In this document: piece by piece, positions 1-7,960 of the stretch
Position numbering within the stretch: position 1 is the first letter of the stretch
How the letters are laid out: the number at the start of each line of letters is the position of its first letter
DNA from: Cohnella algarum
GTDB taxonomy: Bacteria > Bacillota > Bacilli > Paenibacillales > Paenibacillaceae
Direction of reading: 5' to 3'
Length of the DNA stretch: 64,000 nt
NCBI RefSeq assembly: GCF_016937515.1
Contig: NZ_JAFHKM010000002.1
Location: 1,359,001 to 1,423,000 of the forward strand
The notes under the pieces: generated by a model
Databases searched by the model: none
What the model was told of the DNA's origin: nothing
What the model saw: the letters and a program-made list of their open reading frames with translations, nothing else
Made by a program: the position numbers and the translations under genes

Positions 1-1819
1 TCAGATCGAGGCGCAAGTTCAAAATTTCGACCGGCTGGCCCGGATTTTTGTGCGCGTACAGCCGCTCGTGCCAATCGTGGAATTGCGAGACCGTCGCCTC
101 CATGTTGAGCGCCGTCACCCGCCGCGTCCGCGTGCGGATCGGCAGCGTCACTTCATGCACTTCGCCTTCGTAGCGCATGTCCACGAACCGCCGCGCCTCG
201 AACTGCCGCGCCGCCGCGCCGCCGCCGAGCTTCTCCCGCGCGGACTTCTCCATCTCGTCGAACGCGGCGTTGATCGCCTCCAGGTCGACGCGGTCCGCGC
301 GTTCGAACCGGGTGCGCAGCTCGGTCACCTTCAGGTGCGCGGACACGTCGCCGAGCGCGCACAGCACGGGCGCGAACTTCGGCACGATCACGGTCTCGAT
401 GCCGAGATCCTCGGCCTGCCGCCCGGCGTGAATGGCGCCGGCCCCGCCCGCGGCGAGCAGCGCGAACCGCCGGGGATCGTGTCCGCGCTGCGTCGTCACG
501 AAACGGATCGCATTGGACATGTTGTTGTTGACGATCTCGGAAATGGCGATCGCCGCTTCCATCACGGAAATGCCGAGCGGCTCCGCAATGCGGGTGCGGA
601 TCGCCTCGACGGACGCTTCCTTGTCCAGCTTCATTTCCCCGCCGAGAAACCGGTCGGGATTCAAGTAACCGAGCACCAGATTCGCGTCGGTGACGGTCGG
701 TTCCTTCCCGCCGCGCCCGTAGCATGCCGGGCCGGGGTACGATCCCGCGCTCCGGGGGCCGACCTGCAGCAGGCCGCCGTTGTCGACCCAGGCGATGCTG
801 CCGCCGCCCGCGCCGACCGTGTGAATGTCGAGCATCGGCAGCGCGACGCGGTACCGGCTGATCCAGCTTTCCGTCGTAAGCGTCGGCTGCAGCTGCTCGA
901 TGACCGATACGTCGTAGCTCGTCCCGCCCATGTCGACGGTGATCAGATCCGAATAGCCGATCCGCTCGCCGAGGAAGGAAGCGGCGGTCACCCCGCCTGC
1001 CGGACCGGAAAGCAGGCAGCCGGCCGCCAGCTTGCCGCTTTGCACGATATTTTGCACGCCGCCGTTGGACTGCATGACGTACAGTTCGCCGCCGAAGCCT
1101 TCCTGGCCGAGCGTCCGCTCCAAGCGCTCCAGATACCGCTGCAGCGCAGGTCCCGTATAGGCGTTCACGACCGTCGTGCTGACGCGTTCGAATTCCCGGA
1201 TTTGCGGCAGCACCTCGCTCGACAGCGAGACGAACAGCTGCGGCGCCTCTTCCCGCAAAAGGTCCCGAACCCGTTTCTCATGCTCCGGATTGATGAAGCT
1301 GAACAGGAAGCAGACCGCAACGGCCTCTACTTCTTCTTGCGCGAAGAAGCGCGCCGCCTGCCGGACCGCTTCCACGTCCAGCGGCTGAATCACATTTCCC
1401 TTCGCGTCCAGCCGCTCCGGCACGCCGATGCGCAGCCTGCGCGGCACGATCGGGTGCGGTGCCGGGAGCCGCGGCGAAAAGACGCTTTCCTTATAGGCCC
1501 GCCGGAACTCGATCTCGTCGCGGAAGCCCTCGGTCGTGATCAAGCCGACTTTGGCCCCGTTGTATTCCAAAATCGTATTCGTCGCTACCGTCGTGCCGTG
1601 AACGATCAGGGAGCAGCGCGCGAGGAACTCGCGCAGCGGCAGCCCGAACCGCTCGCCGAGCTTGGCGATGCCGTTCATGACGCCCTCGGAAGGATCGGGA
1701 GTCGAAGGCGTTTTGGTAGACGTAAGGTTTCCGTCGCCGTCCAGGGCGACCAAATCGGTAAACGTACCTCCGACATCAATGCCAAGCATCCATGACGGAT
1801 GTTCCGATGCAGAATTCAT
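1..1819 (-). CDS. hyuA: Hydantoinase/oxoprolinase subunit A (HyuA), 3' end outside window
   Basis: ATP-dependent hydantoinase/5-oxoprolinase family A subunit, a cytoplasmic enzyme opening cyclic amides such as hydantoins or 5-oxoproline. About 606 codons are present. The N-terminal actin-like ATPase motif GIDVGGTFTD lies at residues 13-22. VHGTTVATN, a second phosphate loop VDMGGTSYDV and GAGGGSIAW follow, all typical of the family. The family is usually near 680-700 residues, so roughly 80-90 C-terminal residues lie beyond base 1. The ATG is preceded by GGAGG. It is the last visible gene of a TetR-OsmC-permease-HyuA operon, 28 bp after the permease. A HyuB partner is expected beyond the left edge. 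The substrate cannot be told from sequence alone. Confidence 0.9.
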   Translation of the reverse strand, partial: MNSASEHPSWMLGIDVGGTFTDLVALDGDGNLTSTKTPSTPDPSEGVMNGIAKLGERFGLPLREFLARCSLIVHGTTVATNTILEYNGAKVGLITTEGFRDEIEFRRAYKESVFSPRLPAPHPIVPRRLRIGVPERLDAKGNVIQPLDVEAVRQAARFFAQEEVEAVAVCFLFSFINPEHEKRVRDLLREEAPQLFVSLSSEVLPQIREFERVSTTVVNAYTGPALQRYLERLERTLGQEGFGGELYVMQSNGGVQNIVQSGKLAAGCLLSGPAGGVTAASFLGERIGYSDLITVDMGGTSYDVSVIEQLQPTLTTESWISRYRVALPMLDIHTVGAGGGSIAWVDNGGLLQVGPRSAGSYPGPACYGRGGKEPTVTDANLVLGYLNPDRFLGGEMKLDKEASVEAIRTRIAEPLGISVMEAAIAISEIVNNNMSNAIRFVTTQRGHDPRRFALLAAGGAGAIHAGRQAEDLGIETVIVPKFAPVLCALGDVSAHLKVTELRTRFERADRVDLEAINAAFDEMEKSAREKLGGGAAARQFEARRFVDMRYEGEVHEVTLPIRTRTRRVTALNMEATVSQFHDWHERLYAHKNPGQPVEILNLRLDL

Positions 1820-1847
1820 GGGTGAGCAGCCTCCATCCGCGCGTCCG

Positions 1848-3209
1848 TTAGAATCCCGTTTGATCTTCGCGGCTCCGTCCGAACGCATAAGGAATTTTCA
1901 ATAGATTCAGCAAATAAGCGACCACGATATACCCGGCAAGCGACAGCACGATCGCATTGACCGGGCCGATGCCGAACGTCAGCCTGGAAGCCGCAAAGCC
2001 CGCCAAAATCACGACCGCAATGGCCGCCACGTTAAGCTTGTCATACTCGGCGCCGGGACCGAAACGGTACTCTTGCTTGCGGATATACGGACCGACGATC
2101 CAATGGTCGGCGATCATGACGCCCGCGATCGGCGGCACGTACGTCCCGAGAAAATTGAGAAACGGCACGAATTTATCCTGAATGCCCGTTACCGCGATCG
2201 CGATGCCCAGCGCCCCCATCACGAGGACCAAAATGAATTTCGGCAGCTTGATGACGTTCCGCAGCCCCAGCGCGCCGGTGTACAAATTGCTGTCGTTCGT
2301 CGTCCATTGCGCAAACACGAGGATCAGAAAAGCGAAAAATCCGAGGCCGATTTGCGCCATTGCCGCCGGAATGTTCGCGGTTGCGCCCAGGCTCGGCACT
2401 TGCGCCGCGAACGTCATGGCCGCTCCGGCCAAGATGCAGAACAGCCCGCCCAGGAAGTATCCCGTAGATACGCCCATGCCCCCGCCAAGCGGCGTTTTGC
2501 CGTAACGGGAAACGTCCGGAAACACGACCGCGCCGAGCGCCGCGTTGCCGACCACGAGCGTAATGCCCGCGAACAACGTCATCGGCTCGCCCACCGGAAC
2601 GGAATTCAGCAAAGCTTCAAAGCTTCCGGCATGATTGACCGCCGCGACAAAGCCCCAAATCGACAAGATGAAAATTAGCGGAACCGCGATAAAGCTGACC
2701 GCCGCAAGCCCGCGATAGCCGATAAACGCGGTCGCGATCATCAAAATGCCGCCCCAAATCATCGCAACCGTCTGATCGGCGAACCATTGTCCGGGGAACA
2801 TCTGCTCGATTGTCAACCCGAAAAACGCGATCTGCCAGCCGAACCAGCCAACGCCCATCGTAATCGAGAGAAGAAGGCCGAAAATCCCCGCACCCCAACG
2901 TCCGAACGCCTGCCTGGCCAGCACGGTCGTCGACACGCCGTATTTCGCGCCCATCCAGCCTTGGAAAAATCCATAAATCGCAAGAATCAGCATGCCGAAC
3001 ACGCCGGCGAGAACGGCTTGTCCGAAGCTCAAGCCGGCCGCCAGCGATCCTCCCGCGAACATCGTCGACAACGAGATGATCCATGCGCAGCTGGTCACGG
3101 AAATATTTAAAAACGATTTGCGCTTGTCGCCCGGCACCGCTGTAATCGAATAATCCTCCACGCCGGCATTGCCTGCCGGATTCGATGCCGTCATTTGAGA
3201 CTGCGTCAT
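1848..3209 (-). CDS. NCS1-family cytosine/allantoin/hydantoin-type permease
   Basis: Polytopic membrane transporter of 453 residues with about 12 hydrophobic segments, of the nucleobase:cation symporter-1 (CodB-like) family. A polar N-terminus (about 35 residues) leads into SCAWIISLSTMFAGGSLAAG, then FQGWMGAKYGVSTTVLARQAFG, the segment that marks NCS1 carriers, and a late ADHWIVGPYIR motif also seen in CodB relatives. The start at 3209 is chosen because AAAGGAG precedes it. A longer frame reaching further upstream has no such site. Lying between an OsmC-like gene and hyuA, it probably imports the cyclic amide that HyuA opens. That substrate is inferred from context. Confidence 0.85.
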   Translation of the reverse strand: MTQSQMTASNPAGNAGVEDYSITAVPGDKRKSFLNISVTSCAWIISLSTMFAGGSLAAGLSFGQAVLAGVFGMLILAIYGFFQGWMGAKYGVSTTVLARQAFGRWGAGIFGLLLSITMGVGWFGWQIAFFGLTIEQMFPGQWFADQTVAMIWGGILMIATAFIGYRGLAAVSFIAVPLIFILSIWGFVAAVNHAGSFEALLNSVPVGEPMTLFAGITLVVGNAALGAVVFPDVSRYGKTPLGGGMGVSTGYFLGGLFCILAGAAMTFAAQVPSLGATANIPAAMAQIGLGFFAFLILVFAQWTTNDSNLYTGALGLRNVIKLPKFILVLVMGALGIAIAVTGIQDKFVPFLNFLGTYVPPIAGVMIADHWIVGPYIRKQEYRFGPGAEYDKLNVAAIAVVILAGFAASRLTFGIGPVNAIVLSLAGYIVVAYLLNLLKIPYAFGRSREDQTGF

Positions 3210-3256
3210 CGAACACACTCTCCTTTGGATGGTCATGTTAGCCCCGTAGGGGCCCG

Positions 3257-3628
3257 TTATTCCGCTTCGTAACTCAGCTCGCTGCCCCGCTTCAGCGTGT
3301 TGCCGATCGTGCATATTTGCGAAGCGTGCCGAACGAGCTTTTCCTTATAGCCGGACTCGAACAGGTTGGGAAGCTCGACGCTCAAGTCAAACCTCTCGAT
3401 CCGCGAGGCCCCCGAGCCCGCTTTCGCGGAATGAAGAGTGACGACAAACCGATCCGCCTCGACGCCGTCGCGCTCCATGGCCATGTTAAGCGACTTGGCC
3501 ACGCAAAGCGCAAGCGAGCACTCGAGCAGCACGATCGGCGTCCAGGAAGTCGAAGCTTCCGTTCCCCATTCGACGCCTTCCCCGTCTTTTACAACGTAGT
3601 GATTGTCCGTCCAGCTTACTTCGATCAT
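3257..3628 (-). CDS. OsmC-family protein
   Basis: Small cytoplasmic protein of 123 residues in the OsmC/Ohr-like fold. Members reduce organic hydroperoxides through two cysteines or have uncharacterised roles. The first cysteine region LLECSLALCVAKSLNMAM sits mid-protein on the long helix. A second cysteine lies in ASQICTIGNTLKRG near the C-terminus, which fits the two-cysteine layout. The start MIEVSWTDNH has GGAGG eight bases upstream. It sits between a TetR regulator and an NCS1 permease, so it is probably co-transcribed with the hydantoin-type genes. Its role there is unknown. Confidence 0.75.
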   Translation of the reverse strand: MIEVSWTDNHYVVKDGEGVEWGTEASTSWTPIVLLECSLALCVAKSLNMAMERDGVEADRFVVTLHSAKAGSGASRIERFDLSVELPNLFESGYKEKLVRHASQICTIGNTLKRGSELSYEAE

Positions 3629-3678
3629 GTCGGTTCCCTCCATGTTGTGTAAAACGAAAAACGCTCGGTTCCTGTAAA

Positions 3679-4281
3679 TCACACGCCGAGAAGCCCGAAA
3701 AACTCGAATCGCGCCGTCTCCGCGGCCAGCTCCTCCGCCGTTCGCTCCGTCAAATTCCCCTCGGGGTGAACCGGACCGAACAGCCACCGCGAGACGACGC
3801 CTTCGATCAGGCTCATCAGCAGCGCGGAACGCACCTCGACGTTCATCGACTCGGGAAGCATTTTCAGCTCGATCGCCCTGCGCATATTGCGCCGGAAAGC
3901 CTCCTCCATCGCCACCCGTGTCTCGTGCGTCGCCTTGCGGATCGTTTCGTCCCCGCCGCTTCCCGTTAGTAGCATTTCCATTAAATAGCGATTCTCGCGA
4001 GCAAATTCGAACAATCCGCCCAAAAGCATTTGCGAGGACTGCACCATATCCTGCACGGAGCCGACCTGCTTGCGGTAGCCTTGCCCGATGACCTGCAGCA
4101 GCCGCTCCTTGCCGGCGGCGATAATTTCCAACGCCACGGCTTCCTTGCTCTTGAAATACCAATAAAACGTCCCCTGCGCCACCCCCGCCTGTCCGACGAT
4201 GTCCGAGATTTTCGTCTGCCTGTACCCGTACTTGGCAAATCGCTCCACCGCGATCGACATCAGAAGTTCCTTGCGCCCCAA
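3679..4281 (-). CDS. TetR/AcrR-family transcriptional regulator
   Basis: One-component repressor of 200 residues. The N-terminal helix-turn-helix reads KISDIVGQAGVAQGTFYWYFKSKEA, the TetR signature with a GTFYWYFKSK recognition end. The rest is an all-helical ligand-binding and dimer domain. No ATG lies upstream of the HTH in frame. The best start is TTG at 4281 with GAGG 11 bases before it, but a further-upstream non-ATG start cannot be excluded. It is the first gene of the hydantoin-type operon, and an inverted repeat upstream is a likely autoregulatory operator. Confidence 0.85.
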   Translation of the reverse strand: MGRKELLMSIAVERFAKYGYRQTKISDIVGQAGVAQGTFYWYFKSKEAVALEIIAAGKERLLQVIGQGYRKQVGSVQDMVQSSQMLLGGLFEFARENRYLMEMLLTGSGGDETIRKATHETRVAMEEAFRRNMRRAIELKMLPESMNVEVRSALLMSLIEGVVSRWLFGPVHPEGNLTERTAEELAAETARFEFFGLLGV

Positions 4282-4335
4282 GTCGTTCGGAACCTCGTTG
4301 TCTCTATGGTCCGAAATACGTACCCCACCTCTCGA

Positions 4336-4351
4336 TTGACTAGTCAGTCAA
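4336..4351. promoter_or_regulatory. Probable TetR operator (inverted repeat)
   Basis: TTGACT-N4-AGTCAA, a perfect 6-bp inverted repeat about 55 bp upstream of the TetR start. Position and symmetry suit binding by the adjacent TetR dimer, so the whole four-gene operon is probably autoregulated. Inference from location. Confidence 0.6.
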
Positions 4352-4471
4352 GTAAATCATATGGGGGAACTATGGATTTGTCAATTGGGGGAATGAATCG
4401 TGTCTGGGAATCGTCGAACGAAGCTGTTGATTCAATCCATGTATAATAATGGCGAACAGGGGGGGAAGGTC

Positions 4472-4659
4472 ATGAAAAAAGCGGAATTCGAAAACCTCTT
4501 CTGATTCTCGGCATCTTATTCTGGGCAGAGGGATTTGCTGTCTTTATTGAAGAGGAATTTTCGCCTTATTTTGCAGAGGGAATTATTTGGATAATAGCGC
4601 GGGTAATCCTGCTTACACCAGTTCAGGAAGTAAGGGACTGTCCAAAGAGTCATCATTGA
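4472..4659 (+). pseudogene. Small membrane protein, apparently frameshifted in an A run
   Basis: ATG at 4472, behind a GGGGGAAGG site, opens MKKAEFENLF and stops after ten codons. If the run of six A at 4475-4480 held seven, the frame would become MKKSGIRKPLLILGILFWAE and continue to the stop at 4657. That gives about 62 residues with one or two hydrophobic helices. The hydrophobic continuation and good ribosome site suggest a real small membrane protein broken by one missing base. No family is recognised. The end of the frame overlaps the terminator hairpin of the opposing operon, so the true C-terminus is uncertain. Confidence 0.4.
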
Positions 4660-4677
4660 CCCCGGGCAGTCCCTTTC
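4632..4677 (-). terminator. Hairpin terminator downstream of the heme ABC operon
   Basis: AAGGGACTG (4632-4640) pairs with CAGTCCCTT (4667-4675). It lies 14 bp past the stop of the leftward ABC ATPase gene. The stem is good and the T tract is weak. Confidence 0.6.
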
Positions 4678-4690
4678 GTGTCTATCGTGT

Positions 4691-5491
4691 CTAGTAAGCA
4701 ACGGCTGCGGCGCTGTTTTTCACGATCCCCGTCAAAACGACATGCAGCCCCGCCCCCGGCTCCCGCCGGACGACGGCCTCGACTCCGTAAATGTCGCGAA
4801 TGGCGCGCTCCGTCACGACTTCCTCGGGCGTCCCCGCCGCCGCGACCGTTCCGGCCTTCATCGCGATGATCCGGTCGCTGTAGCGGATCGCCTGGTTGAT
4901 GTCGTGCAGCACCATCGCGATCGTAAGGCCGTGCTCCTCGTTCAGCCGCTTGATAAACTCGAGGATTTCGAGCTGGTAGTAGATATCGAGATAAGTCGTC
5001 GGCTCGTCGAGAAAAAGAATCGGCGTCTTCTGCGCAAGCGCCATCGCGATCCAAACCCGCTGCCGCTCCCCGCCGGACAGCCGGTCGATCGCGAGGTTCC
5101 GCTTGCCCGCCAGATTCGTGCAGCCGAGCGCCCACTCGACCGCCCGCTCGTCCTCCTCGCGGTCTCCTCCGAGCATCGTCCGGTGCGGCATGCGGCCGAA
5201 GGCGACGAGCCGCTCCACCGTCATGTCCGAGGGCGCGTCGTTCTGCTGGTGGACGACGGCAAGCTTGCGCGCCAGCTCCTTCGGCTTGTACTGGTGAATC
5301 GCTTTGCCGTCCAGCACCGCCCGGCCGCCGCCCGGCGCATGATTGCCCGACATGACGCCGAGCAAGGTCGACTTGCCGCAGCCGTTCGGGCCGATGATCG
5401 TCGTGATTTTCCCGCTCTCGACGAGACCGGAAACTCCTTTTAACTGATTCGTCTTTTTGTCGTACGAAAACGTAACGTTGTCAATTTCCAT
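4691..5491 (-). CDS. Heme/iron ABC transporter ATP-binding protein
   Basis: Cytoplasmic ATPase of 266 residues powering the heme importer encoded just upstream. It shows Walker A GPNGCGKST, the Q-loop region VVHQQNDAPSDMTVERLVAFG, the ABC signature LSGGERQRVWIAMALAQ, Walker B ILFLDEPT and the H-loop MVLHDINQA, in the FecE/FhuC subfamily order. Its ATG overlaps the end of the permease gene by 11 bp, indicating translational coupling. It is last of three genes, binding protein then permease then ATPase, and a terminator follows. Confidence 0.9.
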   Translation of the reverse strand: MEIDNVTFSYDKKTNQLKGVSGLVESGKITTIIGPNGCGKSTLLGVMSGNHAPGGGRAVLDGKAIHQYKPKELARKLAVVHQQNDAPSDMTVERLVAFGRMPHRTMLGGDREEDERAVEWALGCTNLAGKRNLAIDRLSGGERQRVWIAMALAQKTPILFLDEPTTYLDIYYQLEILEFIKRLNEEHGLTIAMVLHDINQAIRYSDRIIAMKAGTVAAAGTPEEVVTERAIRDIYGVEAVVRREPGAGLHVVLTGIVKNSAAAVAY

Positions 5492-6464
5492 GGACTCGCG
5501 CGCTCCTTCTCAGCAGGAAGATAAGGAAAGGCCCGCCGATGACGGTCATCATGATCGAGGCCGGAATTTCGGTCGGCGCCAGAATCGTCCTGCCCAGCGT
5601 ATCCGCCGTCAAAATGAGCAGCGCCCCGGCCAAAGCCGAAAACGGGATCAGAATGCGGTGATCCGAACCGACCAGAAACCGCGCGATATGCGGAACGAGC
5701 AGCCCGACAAAAGCGATCAGCCCCCCAATCGCGGTCGCCACGGCGGCAAGCAGGACGGCGACGATGGACACGAGCAAACGCGCGCGGTTGACGGGAAGCC
5801 CCAGATTGCGGGCGGTTTTGTCCTGCATCGCGAGCAGATTGCACCAGGACGACAGCAGCATCGCCAGCGCAAGGCCGGCCGTGCCGTAAATCAGCATCGT
5901 CTGCACGTCCGTCCACGTTTTCAGCGTGAAAATCGAGGTCGTCGCCTGGTTGACGCTCGTCACCGCGTAGCTCCCCCGATAGTTGAACGACTGCCCAAGC
6001 CCGGTGAAGGTCGCGTTGATGGCGATGCCGACCAGCACGATCCGGATCGGGCTTAAGCCCGACTTCCACGAAAGCGAGTAGACGAGAAAAAAAGCGAACG
6101 CCCCGCCGAGAAACGCAAAAAACGGCAGCCAAAAAAACAGCGCCGGAAAAATCGTGACAAACAGCAGCGAGATAAGCCCCGCCCCCGACGAAATGCCGAT
6201 GACGCCCGCGTCGGCGAGCGGGTTGCGCATGACCGCCTGCAGCAGCACGCCGGACACCGCGAGCGACGCGCCGACGAACAAGGCGACGATCAGGCGCGGC
6301 AGCCGCAAATCGCGAATGACTTCGACCTGCTCGTTCGTGCCGGTCCAAAGCCCCTGAAGCAATTCCCAAAACCCGACCTTGATGCTGCCGGTCGCGGTCG
6401 AGTATGCGACGACGGCAAGCAGCAGCGCGATCACGACGACGAAGCTCAGCACTTTTTTCGTCAT
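5481..6464 (-). CDS. isdF: FecCD-family permease of the IsdE-type heme importer
   Basis: Integral membrane permease of 327 residues with about nine or ten hydrophobic helices. Family motifs include RDLRLPRLIVALFVGASLA, the conserved MRNPLADAGVIGISSGAG and the cytoplasmic coupling segment GGLIAFVGLLVPHIARFLVG that contacts the ATPase. The start overlaps the stop of the isdE-like gene as ATGA. Staphylococcal IsdF is the closest functional counterpart because the adjacent binding protein is clearly IsdE-like. The symbol is therefore assigned by context. Confidence 0.85.
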   Translation of the reverse strand: MTKKVLSFVVVIALLLAVVAYSTATGSIKVGFWELLQGLWTGTNEQVEVIRDLRLPRLIVALFVGASLAVSGVLLQAVMRNPLADAGVIGISSGAGLISLLFVTIFPALFFWLPFFAFLGGAFAFFLVYSLSWKSGLSPIRIVLVGIAINATFTGLGQSFNYRGSYAVTSVNQATTSIFTLKTWTDVQTMLIYGTAGLALAMLLSSWCNLLAMQDKTARNLGLPVNRARLLVSIVAVLLAAVATAIGGLIAFVGLLVPHIARFLVGSDHRILIPFSALAGALLILTADTLGRTILAPTEIPASIMMTVIGGPFLIFLLRRSARVHGN

Positions 6465-7378
6465 GGATACAGCATCCCTACGAGCGCGTCGAGCGCCTCA
6501 TCGGCCGCAAGGTTTCCGGTCGTTCCGAACAGCGCCTCTTCCAGGTCGTAAACCCGTCCGTTTTTGACCGCGTTAAAATGTTTCCAGATGTCGTTTTCCT
6601 TGAATTCCTCGTCGAACATCTTCACGACCTCTTCCGGCATGCCGTGCGCCGCGCGCAAGATGACGTCCGGATTCGACTGGTGCAAATACTCGCTGTTGGA
6701 CGCGAGGTATTCCACCGTCTCTCCCTGCACGACGTTGACGCCGCCGGCCATTTTGACGAGGTCGCCGATGTAGGAATGCTCCGTCGCCACCAGATAACTG
6801 CCGGGAACGCCCATCAGGATCAGCACCTTCGGCTGCTCCTTGCCGGCTACCGCCGCCTGAACTTCGGCGATTTTATCGTCGTATTTCGCGACGAGCGCCT
6901 TCGCTTCGTCTTCCTTGCCGTACTTCCCGCCGATCGTCGAAATCGCTTCCTGCATCGAGGCCAGGCTAGTCAAATCCACGAATTCCGCCTCGATGCCGGC
7001 GCTTTCGAACTTGGGCTCCAAATCGTACTGCAGCGTCGTGACGGACAGCACCTCCGTCGGCTTCAGCGATTTGACGATTTCCAAATCCGGGCTCATCGGG
7101 TTGCCGACCCTCGTCGCGCCGTCGTAACGGGCCGGGAGCGTCTTCGCGCTCGTCGGCACGCCGACCAGCTCGATGCCGAGCGCGTCCATCATCTGCGTGA
7201 CCGCGACGGTCGTCGCCACGATGCGGTGCGTTTCCGCCGTCTGAGCGGATGGACCTGCCTGGGCGGAAGATGCCGTCTTTGCGGACGGAGACGAAACGCC
7301 TTCTTTCGCCGACGCCGAGCATCCGGCCGCGGCGACGAGCAGCAGCGCGCCCAGCCATAAGCCCCATCGTTTTTTCAT
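6461..7378 (-). CDS. isdE: Heme ABC transporter substrate-binding lipoprotein, IsdE-like
   Basis: Lipoprotein of 305 residues that receives heme at the outer membrane face and passes it to the permease. The signal peptide ends in AAAGC with lipidated Cys20. Several stretches match staphylococcal IsdE closely from memory: RVGNPMSPDLE, VPGSYLVATEHSYIGDLV, RAAHGMPEEVVKMFDEEF and NDIWKHFNAVKNGRVYDLE. The two heme ligands known in IsdE (Met78, His229) correspond to Met95 and His245 here. The start at 7378 is chosen for its lipoprotein signal and the AAAGGAG upstream. No Fur box was found in its own leader, so it may be read from the NEAT genes upstream or from an unseen promoter. Confidence 0.9.
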   Translation of the reverse strand: MKKRWGLWLGALLLVAAAGCSASAKEGVSSPSAKTASSAQAGPSAQTAETHRIVATTVAVTQMMDALGIELVGVPTSAKTLPARYDGATRVGNPMSPDLEIVKSLKPTEVLSVTTLQYDLEPKFESAGIEAEFVDLTSLASMQEAISTIGGKYGKEDEAKALVAKYDDKIAEVQAAVAGKEQPKVLILMGVPGSYLVATEHSYIGDLVKMAGGVNVVQGETVEYLASNSEYLHQSNPDVILRAAHGMPEEVVKMFDEEFKENDIWKHFNAVKNGRVYDLEEALFGTTGNLAADEALDALVGMLYP

Positions 7379-7544
7379 CGGTGCAAAACTCCTTTCAACC
7401 TGCTTTCCGGGCCGTTCCCGCCCCGTCCGTTCCCGCAAAACCTCGCAGACGACGATCCGATCGAAAGCGGCGCCTTGTTGGAACTTTTCTTCATCGTCGG
7501 GTCATTGGCCGGGCGTATGCCGTTTGGCCGAACCATCGCCTTCG

Positions 7545-7774
7545 TTGGATTTTGTCCAGTCAACAGCCGCACTTTCGTAAACCTCGCAGCCTTCGTTGGA
7601 TTTTGTCCAATCAACAGCCGCACTTTCGTAAATCCCGCCGCCTACGTTGGATTTTGTCCAATCAGATGACGACTTTTTAAAAGATTTGCCCGGAATTCCC
7701 GTTTCTCGTTGGATAAAATCCATCCTGGAACGCTTCATTCGCCAAATAAGCTTTGTAGATTGGATGAAATCCAA
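7545..7774. repeat. Palindromic four-box element, copy A (with one extra box)
   Basis: Boxes of TTGGATTTTGTCCAATC type begin at 7545, 7596 and 7647. Inverted boxes of TTGGATAAAATCCA type begin at 7709 and 7760. Spacings are 51, 51, 62 and 51 bp. Each box is itself a small palindrome, and the right-hand boxes are near reverse complements of the left-hand ones. It fills most of the 580-bp gap between the S-layer NEAT gene and isdE. No coding gene or clear promoter is seen in the rest of that gap. Confidence 0.85.
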
Positions 7775-7960
7775 CGTAGGTTTTCCTATCCGACAAAGGG
7801 TAAAGGGGGCCTTCTTCAAAGGCGGCCAAATCGTCAAAACTCACGAAGGATGCCCTTTTCCGGCACCCTCCGCGAATCTCTTCGCGCGCCGTCGTCCCGG
7901 CAGCGAATCGCCGTGCGACGGCAGCGAACCCCCGCGCGCCGGGAGCGCGCGGCGTAAGCG

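Noticed and set aside
50..1795. Long plus-strand open frame of 581 codons at the left edge
   Set aside because: It is the mirror of hyuA. Its composition is Arg/Asp/His-rich, it has no ribosome site, and the opposite strand encodes clear HyuA motifs.
7545..7774. Short hypothetical proteins across the four-box element
   Set aside because: Open frames on both strands follow from the 51-bp (multiple of three) spacing. There is no ribosome site or family match.
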